Shown: piece by piece, positions 12,570-21,897 of the stretch | Layout of the letters: each line of letters opens with the position of its first letter | Numbering within the stretch: position 1 is the stretch's first letter | Assembly: GCA_025917655.1 (NCBI GenBank) | Contig: CP084609.1 | Coordinates: 1,116,001 to 1,180,000, forward strand | DNA: 64,000 nt | Source: Chlorella sorokiniana | Taxonomy: Eukaryota; Chlorophyta; Trebouxiophyceae; Chlorellales; Chlorellaceae | Direction: 5' to 3' | Notes under the pieces: model-generated | What the model was told of the DNA's origin: nothing | Seen by the model: the letters and a program-made list of their open reading frames with translations, nothing else | Database searches by the model: none | Made by a program: the position numbers and the translations under genes

Positions 12570-12778
12570 CGACAGCAACTCAGGTGACGACAGGTGGTGC
12601 AGGCATTGCAGCTCATATATCAAGAACGCGACCTTCTTCGCGCAGATCGTGGACTGCAGCCCTTAATCCCTTTGTGACGGAAAACAAGTACGTACTGCCA
12701 CGGGCGCCCTTGTCAGCTCTGCAGGCCGCCAATGATATGAACAACAAATATTTATATCGATTCGAACATATTTCGACA
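12570..12778. promoter_or_regulatory. Very short divergent promoter between separase and the WD40 gene
   Basis: Only about 210 bases, or fewer if separase starts upstream, lie between the start codons of two outward-facing genes. The right half (12735-12778) is AT-rich in a GC-rich genome. Both promoters and leaders must fit here or overlap the coding ends. Confidence 0.5.
12749..12756 (-). promoter_or_regulatory. Candidate TATA box for separase
   Basis: The minus strand reads TATAAATA here, about 180 bases upstream of the first in-frame separase ATG. It lies about 25 bases upstream of the WD40 gene's ATG on the other strand. It is a motif match only. Confidence 0.35.
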
Positions 12779-14815
12779 ATGAACGAGGAAAGGCCCACCA
12801 AAAAGCAGCGCATCAGCATGGCGTTTTCTCCGCTTGAAGGCGGTGCTCCACCGCGTGTGCAATTTTCGCGACTTGCACAACACCATTTGACCTTTGATAG
12901 AGTGCTGTCTCCCGGAGCATCTCACAGCAACCGGGTAGCGCTGGCGGTGAGCTGCGCTGCCAGTCGGGCAGCCAGCTTCGGGTCCAGCCAGCCCAGCCTT
13001 CGTTGTTGTGACCCGTGCCTCATGCCCCTTGTACAGGCCCTTCCCAGCCCCCAAGCAGCAGAGTACGAGGCGTTTGTGGCCTCTGGGCGGCACCTGTACA
13101 GCGTGCGGTTGCCGCGGGCGGCCGCTTTCACGGGAGAGCGCGGCAAGGAGGGCGTGTACATCGCAGAGGCAGGGGTGGCGGCCACGGCGGCGCCGCTGGA
13201 TGCCGCGCAGCACCGCGCAGAGGTGCAGCATGTGTCGCTGCACGAGCAGGACGGCGGCGGCGAGGCGGTGCTGGCGTCGGTGGACTGCTACGGGCGGGCC
13301 CTGCTGGCGCGCATGCGGCGGCAGGAGGGCGGGCAGGAGCTGCGGGTGCTGGGCGTGCACCAGCTGCAGCCCGCAGACCTGCTCAGGTGCGGCTGCTGCG
13401 CCTGCTGCCAGCGCTGCAAGCTCCGGCCGCGCGCTGCCCGCTGCTTGGGGGTGCGCAGGGCTGATGCTGGAGTCACCTTTCAAGGTTTGTGTGCTGTGCA
13501 GGGAGCCCGGGTGGGCTGGCGTGTCGGTGGCGCCTGGGCAGCCCTCCCAGGCGGCGGTGGCGCGCTTCTTCGCGCGGGACGTGACCCTGTTCGACGGGGC
13601 CTTGGCGGTACAGACGATCCACACGCTGTACCGCCCCACCGCCGTGCAGCTGCTGTCCAGCCAGCTGGCCACCGGCCCCGGCGGCGGCCCGCTTGTGGCG
13701 GTGGCCGAGGGCCCGCAGCTGTCCATCTGGGATGTGCGGGGCACGCGGCGAGGGGCGCGCGTGGCCAGGCTGGGCCCAGGGCCCCACCACGGCCACCTCT
13801 ACTGCATCGCAGCGGCCGACGACGGCGGCCCGCCCCTGCTCGGTGCGCACGCTGCGCGCGCTGCGGCGGCGGCATCCAGCACCCACAGCCACGCCAGTCT
13901 GGCGGCAGCCACGTGCTTGCTGCCGCTCTGTGCAGGGCTGCCCCTGCATGCATCACTGCGTGCGTCCCTCCTTTTGCGTTCCAGCGCTGCCGCTCACCGT
14001 GCTGCCAGCTGCGCTGCCGCCCCCTGCTGCCGCCAGGCGCCGCGGGGAGGAGCGGTCGGTGCTGGTGTGGGACCCCCGCAAGTGGACCCTGCTGGACCGC
14101 TGGTCCAACTGCCTCAAGTACGAGGCCACCGCCCTGCACTTCAGCTCAGGTGGGCGGGCGCCGACGGGTTCGGCATCTGGCTGCCGGGGTGCGAGTCAGG
14201 GGCTGGAGCCTCGGTCCCCTGGTGGAGAGGAGGAGGGGCGGGGGTGGAGCGGGGTGCCTGCTGGGCTGCGCCGTGCGCCTGTTGCGCCGCGCTGCTTGCC
14301 TGCCGCGCGCACGTCCGCGTCGTTGGCACGACCCCAAGGGGTCTGCCCTCGCAGGCGGTTGCGATGCCGCTGTCCCCACGACACCTTGCAGGGGACCCCG
14401 CCTGTGCTGCGTGGCGGGGATGGACTATGAGGTGCTGTGTGGGGAGTGGGGCGGCAACAAAGCCTCGCGCCTGGGCGGCGGCAATCGCGCAGCCAACAAC
14501 ACGCACACGGGCCTGAAGACGGCGCCCGAGGCAGCCGCGGGGTGCGCCGCTGCGTGCCGCCGCCTGTTCTTTGTTCGGCCGCGTGAGAGCTTGATCTCTC
14601 TTCCCGCATGCTGCTGGGATGGTGTGGTGCATCTTCCCAAGGCTGCAGTTCTCGATCAATGCTGCAGAGACGAGGATGGCGGCTGCGGCTTGGGCCGCGG
14701 CGTGTCCTTTCGTGGCGACTCGCGCTGGCTGGGGCTGGCCAAGGCGGCGGGCCAGGACATGCTGGCAGGGCTCACCCAGTCTGGCCAGATGTATGTTGCA
14801 GAATTCAGCACTTGA
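12779..14815 (+). CDS. WD40/transducin-type beta-propeller protein of unknown function
   Basis: The start at 12779 gives a basic, NLS-like N-terminus (ERPTKKQRIS); an in-frame ATG at 12737 is an alternative. Exons carry LTFDRVLSPGASHSNRVALA (to about 12949, donor gtgagc), then from about 13040 HLYSVRLPRAAAFTG and VLASVDCYGRALLARM, then DVTLFDGALAVQTIHTLYR (about 13580), VAVAEGPQLSIWDVRG (about 13700), EERSVLVWDPRKWTLLDRW and YEATALHFSSG (14040-14150), MDYEVLCGEWGGNKASR (about 14420), and the final exon with SFRGDSRWLGLAK and GLTQSGQMYVAEFST before the stop at 14813-14815. SIWDVRG and LVWDPRKW are WD-repeat endings. From memory this resembles a conserved plant WD40 protein without a known role; partner and pathway cannot be read from the sequence. 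Exons after about 14150 are the least certain. Confidence 0.7.
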   Translation: MNEERPTKKQRISMAFSPLEGGAPPRVQFSRLAQHHLTFDRVLSPGASHSNRVALAVSCAASRAASFGSSQPSLRCCDPCLMPLVQALPSPQAAEYEAFVASGRHLYSVRLPRAAAFTGERGKEGVYIAEAGVAATAAPLDAAQHRAEVQHVSLHEQDGGGEAVLASVDCYGRALLARMRRQEGGQELRVLGVHQLQPADLLRCGCCACCQRCKLRPRAARCLGVRRADAGVTFQGLCAVQGARVGWRVGGAWAALPGGGGALLRAGRDPVRRGLGGTDDPHAVPPHRRAAAVQPAGHRPRRRPACGGGRGPAAVHLGCAGHAARGARGQAGPRAPPRPPLLHRSGRRRRPAPARCARCARCGGGIQHPQPRQSGGSHVLAAALCRAAPACITACVPPFAFQRCRSPCCQLRCRPLLPPGAAGRSGRCWCGTPASGPCWTAGPTASSTRPPPCTSAQVGGRRRVRHLAAGVRVRGWSLGPLVERRRGGGGAGCLLGCAVRLLRRAACLPRARPRRWHDPKGSALAGGCDAAVPTTPCRGPRLCCVAGMDYEVLCGEWGGNKASRLGGGNRAANNTHTGLKTAPEAAAGCAAACRRLFFVRPRESLISLPACCWDGVVHLPKAAVLDQCCRDEDGGCGLGRGVSFRGDSRWLGLAKAAGQDMLAGLTQSGQMYVAEFST

Positions 14816-15106
14816 TAAATCAATTTTTCCTCCATAACTGACTGCTCCTTGCATAATGTGAGCAATAATGCGAGCAATAATGCATGAGCCGCGGCAGTGC
14901 ACGCAGGTGGCACTCCGCCCCCATTTCGTACCGCTTCAACGGCTGCTGTGCACATATGAATTCGCCAGTCCCTTCTGGCCGACTGAGACGTTAATAAGCA
15001 GCTGTCAAACATTGTGGCGTGAACTGACGTGCCTCCTACGCCTGTGCAGCAGCCTCGCCAGTCCAACTGCTGCCGGATCAAGCCCTGGGATAGGGCATTC
15101 TTAGTG
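14816..15106. other. Intergenic region between the WD40 gene and sulfite oxidase
   Basis: About 290 AT-richer bases downstream of the WD40 stop and upstream of the sulfite oxidase ATG. It holds the 12-base tandem repeat at 14860-14883. No gene is visible. Confidence 0.5.
14860..14883 (+). repeat. Two tandem copies of a 12-base unit (GAGCAATAATGC)
   Basis: Copies at 14860-14871 and 14872-14883 are identical. They lie about 45 bases after the stop of the WD40 gene, probably in its 3' UTR. Confidence 0.8.
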
Positions 15107-18100
15107 ATGAGGGGCAGCCTCCGGGCGCTAACCGCCCTGCGGGGATTGGTTGCCGCCGTCCCTCCGGCCCCCTGTCCCGGAGCGGTGCAGCAGCGCAGCC
15201 TTTCGGTTCATAAGAGCGCCCATGCAGCGGGCGATGCTTCCGGTGCGGCCGGCTCGGCTGCTCGCTCGCCATGGTTGGTGGCGGTGGCAGCGGGCCTCGC
15301 TGGCGGCGTGGGCTGGCAGCTGTTCAGCGGCAGCGAGGCAGCGCAATGCCGTGCAGCTGAGAAGCCTGCAGCCGGGAAGCTCAGGGAGTTTGACAGGGAG
15401 GAGGTGGCAAAGCACCGCAGCAAGGAGACAGGTGAGGGTTGCTTGGCGGGTGCTGCATGTCTACCAGTGTCGCGTGCCAGCAAGCGCGCCTGCAATCGCT
15501 GCCCTTGCCCTGCATCCGGCCTGGGCCGTTCGCCAGCTACATGCTGCATGTCGCTTCTAGGCAGATGGTACGGCTCTTTGAGCCGTGCGCTGCATCCCGT
15601 TCGCCACGCCCGCTGCACGCCAGCTGGTCAGGCAGGGAGCTTGCAGGCCTGACTCCCTTGGCCGTGTTCACAGGCATCTGGGTCACCTACAAGGACGGCG
15701 TGTATGACGTGACGAAGTTTGTGGAGCAGCACCCGGGGGCGCTGCGCGGCTCATGCTGGCGGCGGGGGCTCCATCGACCCCTTCTGGGCCATGTACCAGC
15801 AGCACAACAACGACCAGGTTGATGCAGAGCCGCTGGCAGAATCTGCAGTTGGGCGATGGGCTTTGTGATGTTCTCTGATGAGGGGTGTTTGTGTTCAGCA
15901 GAGGCTGTGCCTGTAGCGAGTGGGGACCACTGCTGGTGGGGTAGCAGGCCAGCCTCGTGACAAGTGGCCCACTTGCCGACCGCGTGCCCAAGCAGTCCCC
16001 CTGCCCTTGCCGCCCATCCCCGCGCGGTACAGGTGAAGGGCATTCTGGAGGAGTACCGCATCGGCCGCCTGAAAGGGGGCCACGCTGTGGCGGTGGCGGA
16101 CCCGTATGCGAACGAGCCGCAGCGCCTGCCTGCCCTCATCGTGCGCAGCCAGAAGCCCATGAACGCGGGTGCGGGGCCGCGCTGCTCACGGCCTGGCCGC
16201 CCGGAACGCGCGCCGCTGTGAACACCCGTTGCTGCTGAGGGTCGCCAGCCGGCCCCGCTCGACGCCTGCTTGCCGCCCCCTGCAATGTGCTGCATGCGTA
16301 AGTCACACCCACCACGCACATGCACAACTGAACCGCATGCAAGCATCACCCACTCACACACACACTCACACCGTCCCTCTTGTTTCTGTGCTGCAGAGAC
16401 GCCCAAGGAGCTGCTGGTGGGGTCGCTGATCACCCCAAACGAGCTGTTCTACGTGCGCAACCACCTGCCGGTACCGCACGTCGACCCCGCCACGTACCGC
16501 CTCCGGGTGGAGGGCGAGGGCCTGCGCACGGTGGGCTGGGGGGCCCTGCAGAGGGGTTTGACCACCACCGGTTGGGCCACTGTCTCCAGAGGCTGGCTTG
16601 CAGGTTCCCCTCTTCCCCTCTCACCCCGGCAGTGTTACCCCCCACCTTCCCCCTTTCATCCCCCCACCCACCCACACAGATGGAGCTGAGCCTGGAGGAC
16701 CTGAAGACCAAGTTCCGCCGCCACTCGCTCACCGCCACCATGCAGTGCACCGGCAACCGGCGCAACGACTTCAACGAGACGGGGCGGGCGTCAAGGGGCT
16801 GGAGTGGGACGGAGGCTCCATCTCCACTGCAGGCGAGCGGGGCGGCGGGGAGGGGGGCTGCTTGGGGGCCTGGTACCATCCGCGACGGCAGAAACTAGCT
16901 GCTGTGAAGGCACGGTGATGCCAGGGGTTGCGAGGCTGCTGGACTGGCGTGGCCGCCGCCTGCGCTTCCAAGCTGACGCTGCCGCCACCTGCGCTTTGGG
17001 GCTAATCCCCCATCTGCTTGCGCGTTGGGCTGACCCTGCCGCTCCTACACGCGCTCCCTCCCCTCAGTCTGGTCGGGGTGCGGCTGCGGGACGTGCTGCT
17101 GGCGGCGGGGCTGCAGGATGAAGACCCCAACGTGGCGCACATACAGGTGGGTGGGCGGGGTGGTGTTGATGTGCTGGCAGGGGAGGGCCTTGGGAGTGGG
17201 AAGGGTTGGGGGCGGCGCGGGCGGACATGCAGATGGACACTCACTTCACCCCCCACCTCACACTGCAAGCACAGTTTGCTCCCCCGACCCCGGCCGTGGC
17301 CGCATCAGACGGCGGCGTCTCGATTTAGGCACTCAGATTGTAACATCAAGACCCGTCCCCCACTACCGCCCCCACTTTGCCGCCACCACCCGCAGTTTGA
17401 GGGCCTGGACAAGGACATGAGCGAGCAGTGTTACGGCGCCAGCATCGAGGGTGGGTGGGCCGGCGGAGCCTGCTCCTGTCCCGCTGGAACGACGACCCTG
17501 CCCTGTATATGCACCAGCCCTGCTCATCCGGCATGTCCACTGGCAGATTGCTGTGCCTGCCCCCCTTGCAGTGGACAAGGCTCTAGACCCTGCGGGCGAC
17601 GTGCTGCTGGCGTTTGAGATGAACGGGCGCCGCTGCCACCCGACCACGGCTTCCCTGTGCGGGTGGTGGTGCCCGGCGTGGCTGGCTGCCGCAGCGTGAA
17701 GTGGGTGAGCGTTGCCGCAGCCTGTGCCGTCTGGGGAGGTGGGGTTATTCCAAGCTTGCTGTAGGCCTTCGGTGGGCAGCCTGCGCTGCCGCGCACCTCC
17801 TCCCCGCCTTGTCTTGACTGCTGCTGGGTGGATCAGCTGTGGAGCGTGTGCCTGACATTGCCCCTGGTGTCCCGCGGGGCCCTGCAGGTGGGCAAGGTCA
17901 TCGCGTCGGCCGAGGAGAGCTCCAGCTTCTGGCAGCAGCGTGACTACAAGGCCTTTAGCCCCGCAACTGACTGGGATAACGTGGACTGGGATTCGGGTGG
18001 GCTTGGCTGTGCGGATGGGTGTGGCTGGGTGGATGGGGGAGGGGGGGAGGGGGCAGGCACAGCCGCCGCTCCTTCAGTCAGTGGCAGCCAACCCCCAAAA

Positions 18101-19099
18101 TTACCTGTTTGGTGGCTGGGGGTGGCTGCCACTTGCAAGGCAGTGGAAGGATCCCAGAACGGCTGCTTGCTTGAACATCATGACTGGGCCTTCAACAGCT
18201 GTTGGCTGCTAGTGCCCCTGAAGGGGCCAGCCAGGCTGCGCAGCACTGAGCGCAATTGACGCAGCCCTATTGGTTGGCCTCTCTCGCTGCAGCCCCTGCC
18301 ATCCAGAACATGCCCGTCACCTCGCACATCTGCGAGCCGCTCAAGGACGCCGTCGTTGAAGGCGACGAGGTCACGGGTGCGCGCGTGGGTATGGGGCTGT
18401 TCGGCATGCTGTGCATGGGAGCGAAGAAGCGCTGCCCCCGTCCTGCTCATCAGAGGGCGTTGCACTACTCCCTGCACGATGCGTTGCTCCCCTGCGCCGC
18501 CGCCCGCAGTCAAGGGCTACGCATGGAGCGGCGGCGGCCAGGGCATCATTCGGGTGGACGTGTCGGCTGATGGCGGCACCACCTGGCACACGGCACAGCT
18601 GCACAAGGTGCCTCAGAAGCGAGGTGCGCGGCGGTGGTGGGCGGGCCGCGCGCTGCGGCTCCCCCAGTCGGCTCTGGATCTGCGTGTGCTGCCTGCTCGC
18701 TGACGCCTGTCGCGTGCGACCGCTGCTTCGCCTCGTCGCCCTGTGCAGGCCGCGGCTGGGCGTGGGCGCTGTGGGAGGCCACCATCCCGCTGCCCAAGGG
18801 GACCAAGGGCAATGTTGAGCTGGTCTGCAAGGCCACCGACGAAAGCTACAACACCCAGGTGGGATAGCAAGCAGCACCAGCCGATCAGGGCGGGGGTCTT
18901 GTGGGAGCGCGGCTGGCGGCCCGATGGCGGCCTCGAGATACTGCTCGGCAGGCAGTGGCAGGCGCCAGGGGTGCCAACCCCCTTCACACGCTGGCCGGCC
19001 CCCGCCTGCGTGCAGCCTGAGCGCGCGGAGCCCATTTGGAACCTGCGTGGCGTCAACTGCAACTCTTGGCACCGTGTGACGGTAGCTGTGGAGCCATAG
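15107..19099 (+). CDS. SUOX: Sulfite oxidase with N-terminal cytochrome b5 domain, probably mitochondrial
   Basis: Molybdenum-cofactor enzyme oxidising sulfite to sulfate. Exon 1 (15107-15431) encodes an Arg/Ala-rich presequence ([18 protein letters not shown]) and a hydrophobic stretch ([15 protein letters not shown]), as in animal mitochondrial SUOX, then [16 protein letters not shown]. Exon 2 (15674-15817) is the b5 haem domain: [17 protein letters not shown], the HPG haem motif, [12 protein letters not shown]. Exon 3 (16033-16168) encodes [11 protein letters not shown]. The Moco domain has [12 protein letters not shown] (16440), the Moco-ligand Cys in [11 protein letters not shown] (16741), [12 protein letters not shown] (17080) and [20 protein letters not shown] (17890). 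The dimerisation domain follows ([31 protein letters not shown]). It ends [10 protein letters not shown] at 19099 with no peroxisomal tripeptide. Five G runs look one base short: 15735-15739, 15764-15768, 16786-16788, 17075-17078 and 17625-17627. Adding one G at each restores canonical SUOX motifs. One intron seems to start with GC (about 16831). Confidence 0.96.
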
Positions 19100-19706
19100 C
19101 AACCGCAGGGAACCGCCAGCTGTCGTGGCGCTCTTCACACTTCGGCGGGTGCAGGGTGTGCTGCCTTTTGTGTTGCTGCTCTTGAGAATCGGCCGATTTC
19201 GAAGGGGCTTGTGAACTGATGCAAGCGAGTTCTTGCAGTGGTGTGGCATCGATGGATGCCAGGATGCAGCAGGGGTCAGACTGGCGGCAGCGTGGAAGCT
19301 GCTTCGCTGCCAGGTGTGCCCAAAGGCCGCTTCGTGCGCCGCTGCGGACATGAAACTGCCAGTCTCGTTGATCTACCAAAATTTGATTTTGACTTGATTT
19401 TGAATAAACAGCAAAACAGGTCGATGCACTCTTTCAAGCGAGAGCTTGCCCCGTGCTCGCGCTAGACGCGGGCAACCCGGCTTGCTGGCATACCCGTAGC
19501 CACAAGTTGAGTCATCGCAAGGTGGGTATGCTGCCTGCAGACCGGAAGGGTGTGTCCGCTGCAGGTTTGGCAAGGCCGCTCAGCGCCCGGCAGCGCCCGG
19601 CAGCGTGAACTTGTGCAGACGCTTCATGAATATCTCGCCTTCTGTAAATCCCAAATGTAACATGACGAAGTGACTACTTGCCTGCAGAGACACATCGGTT
19701 ACAAAC
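19100..19706. other. Intergenic region after sulfite oxidase, with two TGTAA signals
   Basis: About 600 bases without a supported gene. TGTAA occurs at 19643-19647 and 19656-19660, just before the next gene, and could be the sulfite oxidase poly(A) signal, though that implies a 3' UTR of over 500 bases. A short direct repeat of CAGCGCCCGG lies near 19581-19600. Confidence 0.4.
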
Positions 19707-21313
19707 ATGCACGTCTGGCAGCCGTGCCAAGGCAAGGCGGAGCAGGCCGCCCTGCGGCTGCTGGCCGCCCTGCTCCTGGCGGCGGCGTGCGCAGCCTCGG
19801 GCGCAGGGCCGGTGGCGGCGCCTGCAACCGGCGCGGCAGCAGCGCCAGGGGGATCGTCAGGCCAGCCTGCAGCGGGGCAAGGGGTTCCAGGAGCGCGGCC
19901 TGCAGCCCCTCGCCCCCAGTGTTGGGAGTGGGAGGGGTGCGCCTGGCGGGCGGGCCCGACGACGCCAGCGGCCGCTTGGAGCTGCTGGTGGGCGGCCGCT
20001 GGGGAGCGGCCTGCACCGGCGCCCTGGACGGGGCGGCAGCGCGTGTGGTCTGCCGCCAGCTGGGCTTCAGCGGCGCGGTGCGCGCGCGGCGCGGCCTACG
20101 GGGCGGCGGCGGCCCCCGCCTGCCCGCCATGCTTGCGGCAGCCGCCTGCAATGGCACTGAGGCGCGCCTGTCCGACTGCCGGCTGCGCCTGTCGGGGCAT
20201 GGCGCGCCGTCCTGCCCTCCGAAGGACGCCGCCGGCCTCGACTGCAGCAACGCGGGTGGGTTGCCGCCGCGGCCGGGCGTGCTGCTGCCAGGAGCTGTGC
20301 CTCTGCGGCTGGCCCGGCAGGCCTGGCAGTCTGCCATCCGTGTGCTGTTGGCGAGCCCTCCGGCGCCCCGCCGCTGAGGCTCCGCCGCTTCCACACGATG
20401 CCGCGCAGGCGTGATCTTTGGGGCACGCCTGGTGGGGCGCGGCTCTCGGAGCCAGGGCCAGCTGCAGGTGCTAGTCAACGGCACCTGGGCCGGCGTGTGC
20501 CGGTGAGCGGCGCCTGCGGGCGCTGCCGCATGCACATGCCGCAGCTGGGCGCCCTGCGACTGGCGACATGGTGCTGGGTGCCCTGCGAGGGGCGGGGTGT
20601 CGGCACCCATTGTGGCATGCCCCATTGCGTGCCGACTGGCGTGGCTGCAGGAACGGCTTCTCCGCCGCCGCCGCCTCCGCCGCCTGCCGCGGGCTGGGGT
20701 TCCCGCTTGGCGGCGAGCTGGCGGAGTGCGCGGGCTGCACGCTAACCGCGCCGCTGCGCGTCGGCTGGCTGGCCTGCTCCGCCAACGACTCCTCCCTGGC
20801 CACCTGCGGCTACGTGGCGCTGGACCCGTACATCGGCGGCGGCGGCGGTACAGCCAAGCTGGCGCCAGGCGGGAGGGCCAGCAGCGCTGCCTCCTGCATC
20901 CGCCACAACCTGGCGCTGGGGCGGAGCCCTGCTGTGGCGCTGTCCTGCCGCGCGGAAGCGCACGGCCGAGGGCTTAAGACAGAGGTCATTGTGGGAGGCG
21001 CCTTGGCTGCTACGGCGGCGGCGATGCTGGCAGGTTGGGCGGGCGCACACTGGGGCGCATTGGCAGGGAGCTTATGTTTGGGCGGATTCTGTGCTTGCAG
21101 CTCTACGGCTGCTTCACGCACTCTCACTCTCACTCTGTTGCAGCCCTGGCCTTCTACTTCCGCGGTGCGTGGCGCCACGTCTGCTGCCGCTCAAGACACG
21201 CGGCCACGCCAGAGGAAGCCTCCGTCGCTGGCAGCGCTGAGCGCGGGACCCCCGCAAGCCGCTGCCCCGCTACCTCGTGGTCGCAAACCCCGATGGCCGA
21301 TGCCTGCACTTAG
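19707..21313 (+). CDS. Single-pass membrane protein with two SRCR domains
   Basis: Predicted surface protein with two scavenger-receptor cysteine-rich domains, which usually bind extracellular ligands. The ATG at 19707 opens a signal peptide (LRLLAALLLAAACAASG). A frame change, probably a one-base loss, occurs near 19900-19925. SRCR 1 (about 19931-20253): VRLAGG, GRLELLVGGRWGAAC, ARVVCRQLGF, then four more Cys ending LDCSNA. After an intron, SRCR 2 starts at about 20409 (FGARLVGRGSRSQGQLQVLV) and, after another intron (about 20504-20648), continues NGFSAAAASAACRGLGF ... LRVGWLACSANDSSLATC ... LSCR. The last splice (donor gttggg near 21036, acceptor before 21144) joins VIVGGALAATAAAML to ALAFYF and then RGAWRHVCCRSRH, giving one membrane helix with a basic stop-transfer sequence and a short cytoplasmic tail. 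Stop at 21311-21313. Algae are known to carry many SRCR proteins; the ligand is unknown. Confidence 0.8.
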
Positions 21314-21897
21314 CGGTGCAGGAGGCTGGCTGTCGTCGCGCCTCGAAGGACGGGCGGTAGTGTATGGCGGTACGGGCTGTTGCGCAGCAATCTGTATCAT
21401 GGCATCTTGACTCGCGCATTTTTTCCAGCTTTGCATCGCTAGCGCACAGCTTTTGCAGCACCAAGCTCAAGTTGATTGCAGACGTCGCGGCCAGGCTCAT
21501 GCCTGCTGACATTTGATTTGATCGTCTCCTTTCATTTCCTTGATTTCATTTTCTTAGTATTTTTTTACTCGAAAGAATGGCTCATATATCTTATTTGATT
21601 CCGCAATGCATGTAAACCAACGGATGCCTGGCAAGCAGGCGGCTCGCCAGCCTCCTCAAAGACTCAGACGCGGCCGCGCGCCCGGCAGCAAGCAGTACGG
21701 CGCGGCGGCAAACATGTACTCCAAGCCGCTCCCCAATCCGTATGCATTCTTTTCGATTCGAGATCACGCCGCGCTCATCCGCTCTCGCTGGTGCGAACTT
21801 CCGAGCGGTCTGCAAGCGCAGTCAAGTGCTGCGGCCAGCTGCAAGCAGCCAGCGGTTGCCGGTGGTTGCCAGCGGACGCGTGTCTTTCGAGAAGACC
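21314..21897. promoter_or_regulatory. AT-rich region upstream of UDP-glucuronate decarboxylase
   Basis: About 580 bases without a supported gene. Positions 21510-21605 are strikingly AT-rich for this genome (runs of T, TATATC near 21593), suggesting a promoter or a 3' end. Open frames on either strand show no recognisable motif. Confidence 0.45.

Noticed and set aside
12485-14815. A single 776-codon frame across the WD40 gene
   Set aside because: It runs through segments with clear donor and acceptor motifs and loses WD-like sequence there. Only parts of it are exons.
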